NCBI RefSeq assembly: GCF_047948215.1 | Contig: NC_134455.1 | Span: 79,411,689 to 79,475,688, forward strand | Source: Lycorma delicatula | Lineage: Eukaryota; Arthropoda; Insecta; Hemiptera; Fulgoridae | DNA length: 64,000 nt | Direction: 5' to 3' | In this document: in pieces, positions 1-12,365 of the stretch | Layout of the letters: the number at the start of each line of letters is the position of its first letter | Position numbering within the stretch: position 1 is the stretch's first letter | The notes under the pieces: generated by a model | Seen by the model: only the letters and a program-made list of their open reading frames with translations | Told to the model about the DNA's origin: nothing | Databases searched by the model: none | Made by a program: the position numbers and the translations under genes

Positions 1-328
1 GATTCCTAAAAAAATTCCACGAATTTGAATTATTTAGAAATAGTTTAGCGGAGTATTATGTCCTTTGGAAGAGAATTCGGTTATTGTCTTCGACAACGCT
101 TCTTATCATTAAACGAAAAGAATTCCAGCCGTGTTATAGAAAGACAATGATATCAAAATGTGGCTTAGTTCAAAGGGAATAATTTTTGAAGAGGTTTAAG
201 TTAATGTTCAATCATTGCAAACGGTTTCACGTATTAAAAGTAATTATAGTCCGTATAAAATTGGTTTGACACACAACGCCATATTGGTAAGTCGTGTTTT
301 TATTCGGCTCCTAACGAATATGTTTACC
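1..328. other. AT-rich sequence without recognised feature
   Basis: No long frame, RNA-like fold or repeat shared with the rest of the window was seen before the SINE at 329. Confidence 0.5.
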
Positions 329-475
329 GGCCTCCGTGGCGCGAGTGGTAACGTCTCGGACTTTAATCCGGTGGTTCCGAATTGAAATCCCGGTCAGGCA
401 TGGCATTTTCATACGCTGTAAATCATTCATATCATCACCAACTGCGGTTGTCCTTCTTGCTGGCTTTTCTTTTTG
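329..475 (+). mobile_element. SINE-A copy 1 (tRNA-derived SINE), tail type 3
   Basis: The copy starts with the family head (cctccgtggcgcgagtggta, which contains an A-box-like stretch). A decayed B box follows (gaattgaaatcccgg), then the invariant body piece 'catggcattttcatacgct'. The tail reads 'catcaccaactgcggttg', which resembles the copy at 34.6 kb and not the usual 'cctctgaag...ggaggttaaa' tail. SINEs of this kind have internal RNA polymerase III promoters and move with reverse transcriptase supplied by a LINE. It is not a functional tRNA gene: the acceptor stem is unpaired and the body extends far past a tRNA. Confidence 0.85.
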
Positions 476-488
476 TTTTGGTGTTTTT

Positions 489-1012
489 TTTTTTTAAAAT
501 AAAATACAGATGTTTTAGCTGTTAAATATAATTCAAAGAAATTTGTTGCTTAATTAGTTGTGATTTTGTTTACATTGGCAACGGCCATACGGGCGCTTTG
601 TGATTGGTCGTTGTGTTTGACAGCGGCCATCTTGCATTGATCTGATTGTTTTTCCTTTGTTTACATTTCTATCTAATTTATTAGCCTCTTATTTATTAAA
701 TAACTGTACAAATTAAAAATAGATAGATAGATTTATTAAAAATAGATGAAAACAATCTTTGATGCGGGTTATATATCGTGCAAAATTTTTTTTATCGTGT
801 TTTTTTTTTTTAATAAAATACAAATGTTTTAGCTGTTAAATATAATTCAAAGAAATTTGGTCGTTGTGTTTGACAGCGGCCATCTTGCATTGATCTGATT
901 GGTTTTCCTTTGTTTACATTTCCAAATTAAAAATAAACAAATTAAAAATAGATAGATAGATTTATTAAAAATAGATGAAAACAATCTTTGATGCGGGTTA
1001 TATACCGTGCTA
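489..1012. repeat. Direct duplication, two ~200-290 bp units
   Basis: The segment from about 489 to 782 recurs at about 802 to 1012. Both units share 'gttttagctgttaaatata', 'gacagcggccatcttgcat', the 'agatagatagattta' run and 'gatgcgggttatata'. The second unit lacks about 60 bp (the 'ggcaacggccatacgggcgc' stretch) and part of the middle. The two units remain highly similar, so the duplication is fairly recent relative to the other repeats. The short frame on the minus strand here (847-1065) is repeat sequence with no recognisable product. Confidence 0.85.
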
Positions 1013-1140
1013 AAATTTGAGCTCAATCGATGGAGAACATTTTGAGTTTTTGAAGCCGTACACAAACGAACTTAACATTTTTATATATATAGATATAAGA
1101 AGTAATAAACAGATAACAGAAGAGTATTAACATTTTCAAA

Positions 1141-1280
1141 GAAAAGCTTTATTCTTTTTTACACGACTGCCCAAAAAGGAGTGTAATATATTAAGGGTAT
1201 ATGTATGTATGTACACAAGTATGTTTGTTCCACCGTAGCTGCTCAACAGCTAAACTGATTTAGATATGACACCGCGTTGG
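1141..1280 (+). repeat. Interspersed repeat C, copy 1
   Basis: Shares 'cgactgcccaaaaaggagt', 'tatgtatgtatgt' and 'gctcaacagctaaactgatt' with 36.2 kb; 'gatttagat' and 'gcgttggaat' are also shared with the copy at 62.4 kb. This copy is cut off at a (TA)n tract near 1280, whereas the other two continue with a common 3' part. Confidence 0.75.
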
Positions 1281-1284
1281 AATA

Positions 1285-1925
1285 TATATATATATATAAA
1301 CTGCCATACCTACCGTAACCACGGTAACTGCCATAATTTTGGGCCAATCATTTCCAAAATCATACATAAAATATAACGACCCAAAATCTCGGTCCAGTTC
1401 GTTAATTAGGGCCATGGGGGTGAAATTGGGGTAGCGTTTTCGAAAAAGCAAAATATCGCTATAAATTTTTTAATAAGTAAAACATCGAATTCGTTTTACG
1501 TTCCTACTATTTTTTGAATAAGGACCTAAAATTTATCCAAGTAAAGTTTTTTTATATCACCAAACACTGGTCCAGGAGGTGGAAAAAATGGCGTTTTGAA
1601 GAAAAAAAATTATACCTCCCTTAATAGGCACAGAATCGAATCAGTTTAATGTGGTCGTTAGTCCCCTAAAACATTATCTAAATTTTTTTCTGAAACAACT
1701 TTTGATATGATCAACACTTACGGCAAGGGATAATCAAAATGTTGCTGGAATTGTAAGATAGGGCTTGTCGTATGCCAAATATTTGAAACTTTTTTTCACA
1801 TGCAACTATGTCGTCGTATTGAGTAAATTTGAAGTTTTTCTTAATTTTAAGGTGAAAATCTTTTTTATACCCTACTTAGTACCGGTTAAATCTACCTCCA
1901 CTTTCCGGCATGCCGAAAGGGATTT
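1285..1925 (-). repeat. Probable interspersed repeat D with terminal palindrome
   Basis: Non-coding block with mixed composition. It ends at about 1900-1919 in a near-perfect palindrome (ctttccggcatgccgaaagg), the kind of hairpin found at transposon ends. The text resembles a repeat I associate with hemipteran genomes, but no second copy is present in this window, so the call is inference. The minus-strand frame at 1260-1451 falls inside it and matches no family I recognise. Confidence 0.4.
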
Positions 1926-4900
1926 TTTTTAATTTGTAATCTTTATCTCTTGTTTATTGTGATTTAGCTATTATAAACTAATATAGCAAAACAACTTTAC
2001 ATCGTTATTTAAAGCTGTATAAATAACGACCAGTTTACGTAATTTGATTATATATCTTAAAAAATTGAATGTCATAAAAGCATAAACTTTTGTTTTAATC
2101 ACTTTGTACTTTCTGTTACTGATTTCATTAAAACGATGTTTCCATAAATAATCCCTGACGTTAAAATAAATAATACTAATAATTTTTACTTATAACTTAT
2201 TTATGTTCGTTTTAAAAAATTAAAATAAGATATATTTACATGTTTAATGTTTGGTAAATGAAGGCTATATATTCTACTACATCAATGAGACGTTTTATAA
2301 AGTAAATTACTAGTAAATACGCGGTTATTGACAGAAACAAACAACCGCAGCTGTTCGTTCGTTGTCCAGGTGAAATGCCACTTTTTCGACTGATCGGATG
2401 CCCCTATTATTATTATTGTTATATCCGACTTCTTAAGTAGGGAATATAGGCTATATATATCGTACAAAAGTTATACTATATTTAAATTGATGCGGGCTAT
2501 ATAATTTCGGTAAAAAATTTCCTTACCTTCATTTTATTCTTTACAATTCCTGACCGGTTTTTTAATTTTTACAGATGTCTATAATGCAGTATAAATATTT
2601 TTATAGTGAAATCTATTTTCGTATATTATTAAACACTGAAAAAATTATTAATTTTAAATCATAAGCTTAAAGTTGATAGACAATTTATGATCTTCCATTA
2701 GCCTTAATCAAAAAAAATTTACTTCATTCATTAAAATTTAAATAAGAAGTAAGAGTGATTAAATGTTTTGTTTTAACAATAAAAGTTAGGGATAATCAAA
2801 AATTATAATATTTATTATCATAAATTTATTATATTTTTGGGAATGGCTTAAGATTATGTACCTAATGTACAACATTTTAAATTATCAAAAATTTGATAAT
2901 TTAATACTAAAAATAAGTTTAAAAAGTAAAACACGTTCAAGAACGTATGTCGTAAAACATAATAATAATAATAAAAAGTTAGGAATGCAGGATGTATTTT
3001 GAGATTAAGATAACAACTACAAAAGTTTTGGTAAGAGAACTACAATAAATCTTAGTGTCTAAAACAGAAACTACTTTTTAATGTAATGAAATATAAAATT
3101 TTGCCAAATATGGATTTTGTAACAGAATAATTTACATTTTTAACATGAATTCTCGAATTTATTATATCCTTGTGATGACAGCGTTTTCTTTCCGAGATCA
3201 CAGGAAAATTCTACTACCACAAAATAATAATACGTCAGAAAACACTGTAATTTATATAGTGTAAAATTAATAAATGATATAACTTAGAGAAGGAACTCAA
3301 CGCATTAAAATAAGAAAACAAATTTCCTAAAAACTTTTGCAAAAAACGATTTCTTTTTGTATTTTTTTAAACGAAGATTTATAGGTCAATAACGGATTGA
3401 AATATTTTTGTAAAATATATTTCTAACCGATATATTTTTACAAAATAAATAAATCACCTATTTTATGTTAAAATATAGCGGCTTTTTTAAATTTGTGAAT
3501 CATTACTAATGCAGTAATTATTATTTATTTTATTTTATAATATAACAATTTATTTCAAGTCGTTTAAGCTGAAGAGATTGACAGTTTAATTAATCAATTA
3601 CCATTTAAAATAGCAGAATTACGATGCAAGCCGTTTATATAGTATTAAAGCTCAAATTTTAAAACTGAAAAATATTACACTAAATTAAATTAAATACACA
3701 AAAATGGTTATAGATTTATATTTTCCAATAACGAACAGATCTTTTTTGAATTCAATACATATGTAAGAATGTGTGTGAATAATCTTCGTCCAAATTTTTT
3801 CTTGACTTTGGATTCGGATTAAGCATCGTTAGAAGATTACAAAAATACATTAATGGCCGCTATCGGCCATCGAATTCACCTCAAAATGACCGCCAAAATT
3901 GTTTAATAATCATTACGCAATAACGTTGTAAGCTATCAAGTTGGTTCAAACGTAATAATGTAAGGTTTATTAAAATTCATAAAATATATAAGTATGTTTT
4001 GTAAATTAAGTGTAAGATTCCAAGAAAGCGGAAATTGAATTCATAATTTATTTGCGCCACCTGCAGATATTGAAAAAATTTTTTTTAATACTTAAAATTA
4101 TAAAAATGTATAACTTTTTAATCGTAACAGACATTGAAAAGGAACCAACCTCTTACTACACTATAGATTAAAACATAATATGTTTTACTACATATTATAT
4201 TAATATAATATGTAACTACTGATTTGATCGGCCACCAAATAATGCTTACGTGACCTGACCTAAGGGAATTCTAAAACATAAAAATGATCCCTTAAGGACT
4301 TATTTAACTTTATACCTAAAGTCCTGTTCAAATAAAATAATTTAAAAAAAATCATGCCATAAAACTGCCGAAACACGAGATCATTAGATTATATTAACTT
4401 AGCGTACGTAGGAGCCCGTTAGATATTTATAAAAAATTTATAATTTGTTTATTTTTTTGGATGCATTTTTTTTTAGATTTAATCGCTTAAGAAATATAAC
4501 TAATAATAATAATAATAATGTTCGTTCGGAAAAGTCTTACTAGACTTTTCACTGAGAACTGGTTATTTAGTGCAATCTCTAAAAAGTCGAAATTTAAAAA
4601 AGTTATTTCCTTGTTTATTTACTTTTTACTTTTTATGGTGTTTTTATTGCTACTCAATTCAGAATTATTTGTTGTAAGAACATCATCCGAAAAAAGACTG
4701 GTGTAAATAAGAAACGAATATTATTACAGAAATAGCTTTCACGTGTTTAACAATTAACAGCCATAATTTTTTTTCATATCTACTAAACTGCGAATTAATT
4801 TTTTAATGGCCTAAAATAAAATTTAACCTACACATCACAAACCGCCTTAAATTGTATTATAATAAAACTAATTTGTAAGTTAATATTTTCAGGTTATTAT

Positions 4901-4985
4901 GTTGTTTAGATGACCGTTATAATAATTTAGATTTCAGTTTAGTAAATATTAAAAATTTAGTTAAACAACTTAAAAAAACAGAAGA
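1926..4985. other. AT-rich intergenic DNA
   Basis: About 3 kb of low-complexity AT-rich sequence with no family recognised. 'gatgcgggctatata' at about 2487 echoes the duplicated unit at 760 and 990. A small (TAA)n run sits at 4500-4518, followed by a 9 bp-arm hairpin (gaaaagtct/agacttttc) at 4529-4550. The frames at 2282-2467 (minus) and 4518-4706 (plus) have AT-driven composition and are probably chance. Confidence 0.55.
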
Positions 4986-4999
4986 ATGTAAGCGGTGTA

Positions 5000-5260
5000 T
5001 CGTCACATGCATTTAACAATGAAGCGGCTGTCACAATCATACAGGACCAGAGTGCAGATTAGACCAGTCTGTCAGTGATCATCAGTTCGGTAGCTGATGC
5101 CGATCTCACGCAGGAATTTTTCGGTTAGTAACACGAAAGACATGAACAATGACTTGAGTGGGAAAGGAAGATCTGAACTGCATTCTCCCACAAAACATTC
5201 CAAAGAGCTTGTAGCGTTTAAACGTTAAGGTTGTTTTCTACTGCTAGCGAAACTTCTCTC
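5000..5260 (+). other. Candidate promoter and first exon (weak)
   Basis: This block has more balanced base composition than its AT-rich flanks and no visible repeat kin in the window. It carries TCAGT motifs at 5072 and 5082-5086; TCAGT is the arthropod initiator consensus. About 58 bases downstream an ATG at 5142 opens a 28-codon frame with a hydrophilic Lys/Ser-rich product, ending in a stop at 5226-5228. A GT that could act as a splice donor (gttaag) lies at 5224. No protein family is recognised and no further exon was found, so this may equally be an unrecognised repeat or a non-coding transcript start. Confidence 0.22.
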
Positions 5261-5426
5261 GTCGTAATTTAATAATTTAAATTTGCTTATTCTTGACGTC
5301 CTGTAATTAGCATTATTATTCCAGTTTCAGCTCGTTGTTAGCCATTTTAAATTTAACGGAAATTCTTTCCAGCTTAGTCTGTTTACTAAAACCGTGTAAG
5401 TTTTCTAGTTAAATAATTATTCGTCA

Positions 5427-5757
5427 TATTAATTTATTTATTTATGTAATACCAGGTTACAGAGTAACCAGCACAGTCACATAATGTCAGTATTAACTCT
5501 GCAGAGATGCCAAGGCATCTGGCGTGTAAGCGTAAATGTACCGGTAAACGGTAGTTTTGAACAGATCAAGCCAACCACTCCTGAGATGTGTGGGTCGTTG
5601 AAACCCAACCACCAAAGAACACCGGCATCCACAGTCCAGTATTCAAATCCAGATAAAAACAACTGCCTTTACAAGGGCTCGAACCTTTGAACTATTGACA
5701 TCGAAAATCAGCTGGTTTTGCGATGACGAGTTTAACCACTTGACTAATCCGACGGTT
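5427..5757 (-). mobile_element. SINE-B copy 1 (tRNA-derived SINE), alternative tail
   Basis: On the minus strand the copy reads from a tRNA-like head (A-box region 'gtcaagtggttaaactcgtc', then 'aaccagctgattt' and a B box 'aaggttcgagcccttg'). The family-specific body follows ('gttctttggtggttgggttt', 'cacatctcaggagtgg'). Its 3' part (from 'ctaccgtttaccggtacatt' to an 'ataaataaataaa' tail) resembles the copy at 35.3 kb but not those at 38.0, 40.5 and 55.8 kb. The two opposed frames at about 5480-5690 are read-throughs of this SINE. Confidence 0.85.
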
Positions 5758-5797
5758 TTTGTGTATGTGTGTGTTTGCGCGCGCACGCGCGCGTGTT
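5758..5797. repeat. (TG)n/(CG)n microsatellite
   Basis: Alternating purine-pyrimidine tract of TG then GC dinucleotides, abutting the 5' end of SINE-B copy 1. Tracts of this kind can adopt Z-DNA. Confidence 0.9.
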
Positions 5798-6869
5798 TAA
5801 ACAAGATTGATTAAATACAGTGTTAATTTCATAGTACATACTTGTTCAAGATTAAAAGCCTAAAATAAAAAATAATAAAGTTATAAAATTTTATTTGGTT
5901 CCTAAAATTTATCTATAATTATATTTTCTGAGGAAAATTTCTGTAAAAAATGGTAATAAAATGTTATGCTGAACAATATAAAAATAAAATCGTTTACAGA
6001 AAAATATATTTTCAACAAATCAATATTTTAATACTTCTATCATTTGCTAAAAATATTTTTTTTTAATAAAGGTTCAAATCGTAAAAGACCTTGTCATTCA
6101 TTTATCAACAGTCAATTTTCTCTGTCAATGTTAATAAAGTATATTTATCGGATTTTGATCTTGATTTTTTGATCTTCTAGACTTGAACAAAATTATTTTT
6201 TATTCTAATTTTAATATTTATTTTAGATAATCGTAAGTAACCCAGTTTGCACTTATTTGTTTACAAATTAATTTATAGATTTCGCCTCTTTCATGGAATA
6301 TACTTATGTTTAACGTCTCTTAGATCAAAAGACCGTGGTACAACTTAGTAACGATATAATTATAAAGTTATTAGTAATTATAAGTTAAAGTTATAATTCC
6401 TTTTTAAATCTGTTTTCATACTAACATTTTTTTTTCTTTTTGATCTTCGCACTATACAGAGGGTAATGTGGGATATTTGTCCCGAGCTATACTAGTTCCT
6501 AGGTTTTTATACTCAGCCATATCTATAACAAAATCAATCCTCTACCTATGATAGAGAAAGTGAAAATCAAACTTCTCTGAAAACCATCAAATTAAACGTT
6601 ACCATCTTGTACTGAGTAGGACGAAAAAATTGTTCGTCCTATAACACTGATATATATATATATATATAAGTGGACGTAATTTTCCTATACATAACATAAG
6701 TGATTTTTGTTCTCTATAAGGATTACTGTCATATAAGAAAACTGTAAAATCTGGTTACCTTCAATATTTTAAGTAAATTTAATATCCGATTTTATTTTTT
6801 TTATTACTTTTTATTTATTTTGAAACTTCCAACAGAAATGACGAGCAATATCATTTATTTTTTTTTTTT
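5798..6869. other. AT-rich intergenic DNA
   Basis: No gene or dispersed repeat recognised. A short hairpin (aggacga...tcgtcct) lies near 6617-6640, followed by a (TA)n tract at about 6650-6668. Confidence 0.5.
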
Positions 6870-7930
6870 TTGCTTTTCTTTCTATATTTCCTTCATTTTC
6901 TCGGAGTGCGCCGGTTTTCCTTTTTCTTTTCACTTTCTTTTGGTGCTCTTTCTTCCTTCTTCCGCAAGAATCTTTACATTATAAACATTTCTCTAAACTT
7001 CAAACATCTCTCCTCTATTATCCTCAGGTGTGAAGTTACTTTTTAATTTCCTTGATGCATCTTGTTTTACTTTCCAAATTTTTTCAAATGTTTTTTAATT
7101 TCGTCTTTTTGGCTTAATTCGGATCATATGTCCTAGAAATTTTATTTATTTTTTCTAACTGTAGTTTTCAAATCTTTTTGGTTTTAAAAATCTCATATTT
7201 CATTTTAGTCTGAACCCTCCTTCTGTTTTTCTGGGACACTAGATTCTTCTTTAGATGTGAAGGAGATTTTCTAAACCAATCAGATTTGCTGTTTCAGTTC
7301 CGTATAAGATCACTCGTCTGATTAGTCTTGTAATACCTCAATTTTGCATTTTTTAGAAAGATCTTTTTGTTGTAAATTTCTTTAGTTATGAAATTAAATT
7401 TTTTTAATTTGGATTCTCAGATTTCCAAAACTTCTTTTTCTGTCCCGTTTCTACTAATTATCTCTCCTGTTAACTTTATCTAGATTGACTTATTTTTCCA
7501 AACTTGGTATATATTGGTTTTTTAAGATAATTTTTGAGGTAGTAACGATTTATATTTTTGGGAAGGAAATTTGGAAGCCTGCTTTTTCAGTTATTTCTTT
7601 TTGATCATAAATTTGGAATTCTGTATCTTCTTATTTTGCAAAAAGTGTTAGATGATCTGCGAAAGGAAGACAGCTGATTTTTAAATTACGATTTTTAGTT
7701 CCGGTTTTAACGTTTTTCTTATTCTATTCCAGAATGTTTTCATAGTTTTGTCTGAAAGTATGTTGAAGAAAATTGGAGACAATCCATCTCTTTCTCTCTC
7801 AGACCAGTTTTAATTTGGAATAGTTTTCTGATTTCTCTCTCAAAATTTACCTCAGAAATTATATCTGTCAACGTTAATACGATTAAATTTAATGTTTTCT
7901 GGTCAACTCTGCATGCCCTCAATATCATTA
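6870..7930 (-). pseudogene. RTE-like LINE, 3' half of reverse transcriptase ORF (decayed)
   Basis: Read on the minus strand, this block gives in order: a TGLRE..MDCLQFSSTYF stretch matching the usual TGLRQGDGLSPILFN element at about 7765-7815; FADHLTLFA at about 7637-7667, where the active-site FADD has become FADH; FLKNAKLRYYKT at about 7325-7360, the usual thumb region; and AHSEKMKEI near 6890-6915, the C-terminal signature ending such ORFs. Stops and frameshifts interrupt every step. LINE reverse transcriptases copy their own RNA at a nicked genomic target; this one is dead because the second catalytic Asp and the frame are lost. The same family occurs in plus orientation at 47.6-49.05 kb. 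Clade assignment (RTE-like) is tentative. Confidence 0.75.
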
Positions 7931-10883
7931 ATAATGTTTTTGTATCCGGTTAAGTATAAAGCTTTTTGAAAATATAAAAGGAGCTATTTTTATTTATTAA
8001 TTTGGATTAATTTCTTAATAAAAGTTTTAATGAGTTGTAAATTATTAAAAAGAAAAAAAACATAATTTCTAGGTTAATTATCTCAGCCAAGCCTGCGGAA
8101 AATACTGGAATTAACTTTTGGGCTTAAATTCCTTAATAATGAAAAAGCTAAGACTTTTACTTGTTCATGAAGATTCTAAAAGGTTTTCTATTTAAAAATT
8201 AATTTTATAATGAAATATAAATGAAAAAAATAATTAATTTTGGTTGGATTCTCGAGTTTAATGTAATTAATAAAAAAACTTTTTCTAATTTTTTTCACAA
8301 TAATATTTTACTTTCTATCAAATCAATTATTTAGTAATTTCTTTAATCATTAAGTATTTGGTCCTAAGACAACTTTTTTCTCATATATTTTATTCAAATT
8401 AAAATTTTCATAACATTTTTATACATAAAACACTCTCACGTATACATAGATTTATTTTAACAAAAAATAATAACAGACTTATTAGTAAAGTATTTCTGTG
8501 AATCTGGATAAAGGGTGATATTTAAATATAGAAACAGCTTTATTCTGCATATCTCATAGGTATTTAGAAGCAAAAAGAAATGAGATTCTACATAGTTTAA
8601 AAAAAACCTGCATTATGGTGGTTTTCTTAATATTTGCCCGCCATATTGAATCAAACTTTTTTTGTAAATAAGAAGGTGGATGGATATATGACACATTATT
8701 TCGATTTAAATTTTTACAAGAAAGGCAATGGTGAAACCCGTTTTTCTGTTAATGCCCTTCGTTATCAAGTTAATTCAAAGTTACAATTATAGAAAATTCG
8801 TGTTAACAATAAAACGAGGTAAAACATGCTATTTATATATATAAACATCAAAATAAAAAAACAGTAATAGGTAGGTTATAACTGAGAGAAGACCAAATAG
8901 CTTTTTCTAATTATTGCAACAGAAAATTACAATAATAATTATATCAATGATTTACATCATTTTTATAAGTTTAAATTTGCGTCTTCTTCGACAAAATGAC
9001 TTAATTTAATGTAACAGGAGTGTTTTTCCTGTTCTAAATAATAATAACTAAACACGGCTGTAAAAATACAAAACTGACGAGTTAAGAATACATAAAAATC
9101 AAACTCATATCATAAACGGCTTAAAAAAAAGATAAGGTTTTTAACTAATAAAACATATTTATAAGGTAATACAAAATAAGGTGATGTATTTAACGATCTT
9201 AAGAACTACTCGTATGAATAACCCTTATCTGATTCATCAATAAAATTAGCTATAAATCCTTGGAAATTATTTTTGATTAATGTATTAGTTTTCTTCTAAT
9301 TAGAATGTTTTTAAATTAATTAATATATTTTTATTGTTCATTTTATAGTTAAATATTACTAATTTTTAAAGGGACATAAAAATAAAATTAATTTTAATTA
9401 TAAATACAGTACGTTTTATTCGATTTCCTTTAGATGTATTTAAAATATTAAAATTCTAAAAATAATACTTTCCAGTGCTGCTATTCACTCCTACGGAAAG
9501 CCTAAGAACAGTGCTTACGAATAAAAGTAATCACTGGTAGATAGGAAAGATACGTACCTTTCCTATACGAAATGGTTGTTACAAACTAATAATTATTAGA
9601 TTCGAACAAAACATAATTAATTGACCTATTCCTACTATGTTTCTATAATAAGAATTATTTATTTACAAATGACTTACAAAGAACGTTACTTTTGGGAAAG
9701 TCCTTCAGTTAAACCATAAAACACCGCTTTTGAAGAATCACTAAATTCCAGTTTTGTATCTCAAACAATTTATTCTAAAGAAATAATATTATAGCAATCA
9801 ATTTTTTGTAAAGTAATTCATCCTACTGAACTTTAATTAATAATTTTTCAAAAAAGCATAAAAGACCATTATTAAAAAGTTATTTCATTACATCAAAATA
9901 AAAAACAAAAATTGAAAAATAAGTCCTTTTATGTTGGTAAATCAAGTATTTATATACCGGCCTGATATTTATTATAGAAATTGTTTGAGTTTTGTGGAAA
10001 AAATTCAAGAATTAAAGAAACACCATACTTGGTAACAGGTTGACAGTAGATAAAATCTTTATTCTATTTGTAAACCTCTAGGTGATATTTTTAAACTTAC
10101 AAAATTTACTTGTAGGTTAAAGAAATAACAGAAACTTTTCTGTTTGATTTTTTAACGTTTTAGAATTTTTTAATGTTAGTTATCAGGTAATTTTAATTAT
10201 CAGTGATTTTTAATCAATTTTTTGTAGCAGTTGATTATTTAAACATCCGTATTAAAAACTTAGGAAAACCTTTTTTTTTTAAAAATCTCATGATTAATAA
10301 TTACAAATTCTAACCGTAACCTTTTAATGGATTAATTTATCAGCCTTCCGTTTGCGGTATTGTTTTATCTTTAAACAGGGTTGTAAAAATTTATTACATG
10401 CCCTATATTTACATTTAAAAATTTTAAGGCATCTTCCAGGTGCAGTCCCTCAAAACTCAAGAAAATTGGAAATTAATTAACGGATGGGTATAGCAACCCC
10501 TTAAGTGCTACAGAATAAAATGTTTTCATCTTCAGCCGTTAAAATGATAAAAAAGGTTAAATTTAAGTTTTGAACGCACCATTTCTCTTCATATATTTCT
10601 TACTTTTATCAAAATGCAGGATTATTTGTAACCGATAACTAATATTCTTCTTTTTCTCTCATAAACGTAGTTGTTTACCAATCAATTTTTTTTACTTTAA
10701 ACAATTTGAAAAATGTGAAATAAATATAATCTACAAAATAAAGCTGATCTTAAAAGGTTAACTAAAAATATACTTTTCCAGTTCTTTAAATTCTGACTTT
10801 TTGACTTCAGTAGTAATTTAAAAACATTGTTTATTTATTAACCTTAAATTTATAAATACAACATTAACTAAAGCATAATCAGG
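7931..10883. other. AT-rich intergenic DNA
   Basis: No gene recognised in nearly 3 kb. The stretch at about 8620-8820 (from 'cccgccatattgaatcaaac' to 'ccttcgttatcaagttaatt') has the look of a decayed dispersed repeat, but no second copy is in the window. An imperfect hairpin (ataggaaag...ctttcctat) lies at about 9541-9566. Confidence 0.5.
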
Positions 10884-11040
10884 TAAGTATGAAAATCCCG
10901 TCCTTTCATCCGGAGGTCCCGGGTTCGAATCCCGGTCATATATGGCACATTCACACACGGTACATATCGTTCATCCTCTTCCTAAGCTATACCTAACGGA
11001 GGTTCCGAAGGTTAAAAAAGGAAAAAATTAAGTATGAAAA
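10884..11040 (+). mobile_element. SINE-A copy 2, 5'-truncated, with 12 bp target duplication
   Basis: The SINE body (10896-11028) starts inside the tRNA-like head at 'tcccgtcctttcatccgg', so the A box is missing. It keeps a perfect B-box context (gggttcgaatcccgg) and ends in the common tail 'acctaacggaggttccgaag' plus an A-rich stretch. It is flanked by a perfect 12 bp direct repeat (taagtatgaaaa) at 10884-10895 and 11029-11040. The truncation plus duplication is the expected product of LINE-driven target-primed reverse transcription. Confidence 0.93.
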
Positions 11041-11737
11041 AATTTCAAAATTTTTTAAAATATGTTAGTGTTTTTGAAGCCTTTTTTTATTATTAACACT
11101 ATATAACACATAACACCAGTGTAATTATATATGTGCAGTTAATGTTACATTTAATAATCTATTAGATCGGATAATAGTTGGGATATTCTTTTAAATAAAT
11201 AACAAAATTTAGAGGAATTGTGTGTCACAAGCAGCCGAAATAAAAAAAAAAAACAAAAAACATTTGTCTTGATAAAAATTAGGTTGATGGATCTGAATTA
11301 TATAAATTAGTAGTTGTTTATTTTGTTTTATCAGCTTCTTTTAAATATTTTCATTAAATACATTTTCAGATAAATTAAACCCTTCATGGATTTATTTGTT
11401 AGTTTTTACTTTCTTTATGTAACTGAAAAAAGAAAAAAAAAACATATTGGCTAGTGGAATATACGCAAGTAAAGGTTGGTAAATTGAAATTGAAGCAGTA
11501 GAACAGATAAGGGAATCAGGACTTGTCATAAATGTCGTAACCGGTTTTTAAAATTAACAATCAGATTTAGAAATGTAAAAGCAGTATATAAAATAATTTA
11601 TTTCAGGGGGTCCAAAACGTTTTTTTCCCCCGAAATTAAAAACGTTAACCAATAAAAGGTATAGGTTTTTATGATTCGATTGCAGATGTATTAGAAAAAG
11701 AAAACAAGAGCCACTAGCAAGTATTGAGAAGACCGCC
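11041..11737. other. AT-rich intergenic DNA
   Basis: Nothing recognised. The minus-strand 61-residue frame at 11554-11739 shows no family features. Confidence 0.45.
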
Positions 11738-12048
11738 ATTATGAGGAAAAGAGTCTTTTTTAGAGACGACGCCGAAGAATGTGTAAAGTGGTAAGCGAGA
11801 GCGGTATTTTGGTGCTCACATCAAAGACTTTCTTAAATGTTGTCATATTGAATTCAACTCAGGGATCGGGGCCTGTTCGTCGGTACCTGTGCCCGGCCTA
11901 TAAATTACACAATTACCAATTCAATTTCGCTCCTGGAACATTTTTAAATACAAATAAATTATTTGTTAAGCGTATACCGGCTTCAAAGAGAACAAGTATC
12001 AGTATACAACTGGCCCAATCAACATTTAACAGTTTCTCATACATCTGA
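11738..12048 (+). other. Higher-GC block, unrecognised
   Basis: About 300 bp stand out from their AT-rich surroundings. A frame of 89 codons runs from 11779 to 12048 on the plus strand. Upstream, an ATG at 11740 opens a short frame that meets a strong splice-donor-like sequence (aagtg|gtaagc) at about 11791. The translated 89-residue product shows no motif I recognise and no second copy lies in the window. It could be an exon, a UTR or a low-copy repeat; nothing decides between these. Confidence 0.25.
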
Positions 12049-12365
12049 TTGCAATTAAAAACCATCATCTCCTTTTTCCTTCGGACTAGTATTAATGTAG
12101 CAGTATAGTAGTGCCTTTATACAAAAGTTAAACTGAACATAAACTTCGCATCTAATTCATTATACTTTTAAAATTATATTTTTCGCTTTAAATAAATATA
12201 TAGTTGACTTTAATCATTATTTCATAATATTATTACTTTATAATCTTTTATTATCTAAATGATGATTCCTACATTTTAATAATATAAATAATTTTTTACT
12301 TGTAAATAACTGAATATTTATTTTACCATAAATTTAAAAAATTAAATCTATTGCTTTTTAAAAAA
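12049..12365. other. AT-rich intergenic DNA
   Basis: Nothing recognised. Confidence 0.45.

Noticed and set aside
329..475. tRNA gene
   Set aside because: A- and B-box-like text is present but there is no closed acceptor stem, the body continues past the tRNA-like part, and it recurs as a dispersed family.
4518..4706. 62-codon frame with a Phe/Leu-rich stretch as a membrane peptide
   Set aside because: Hydrophobicity arises from T-rich DNA; no conserved motif and no supporting context.
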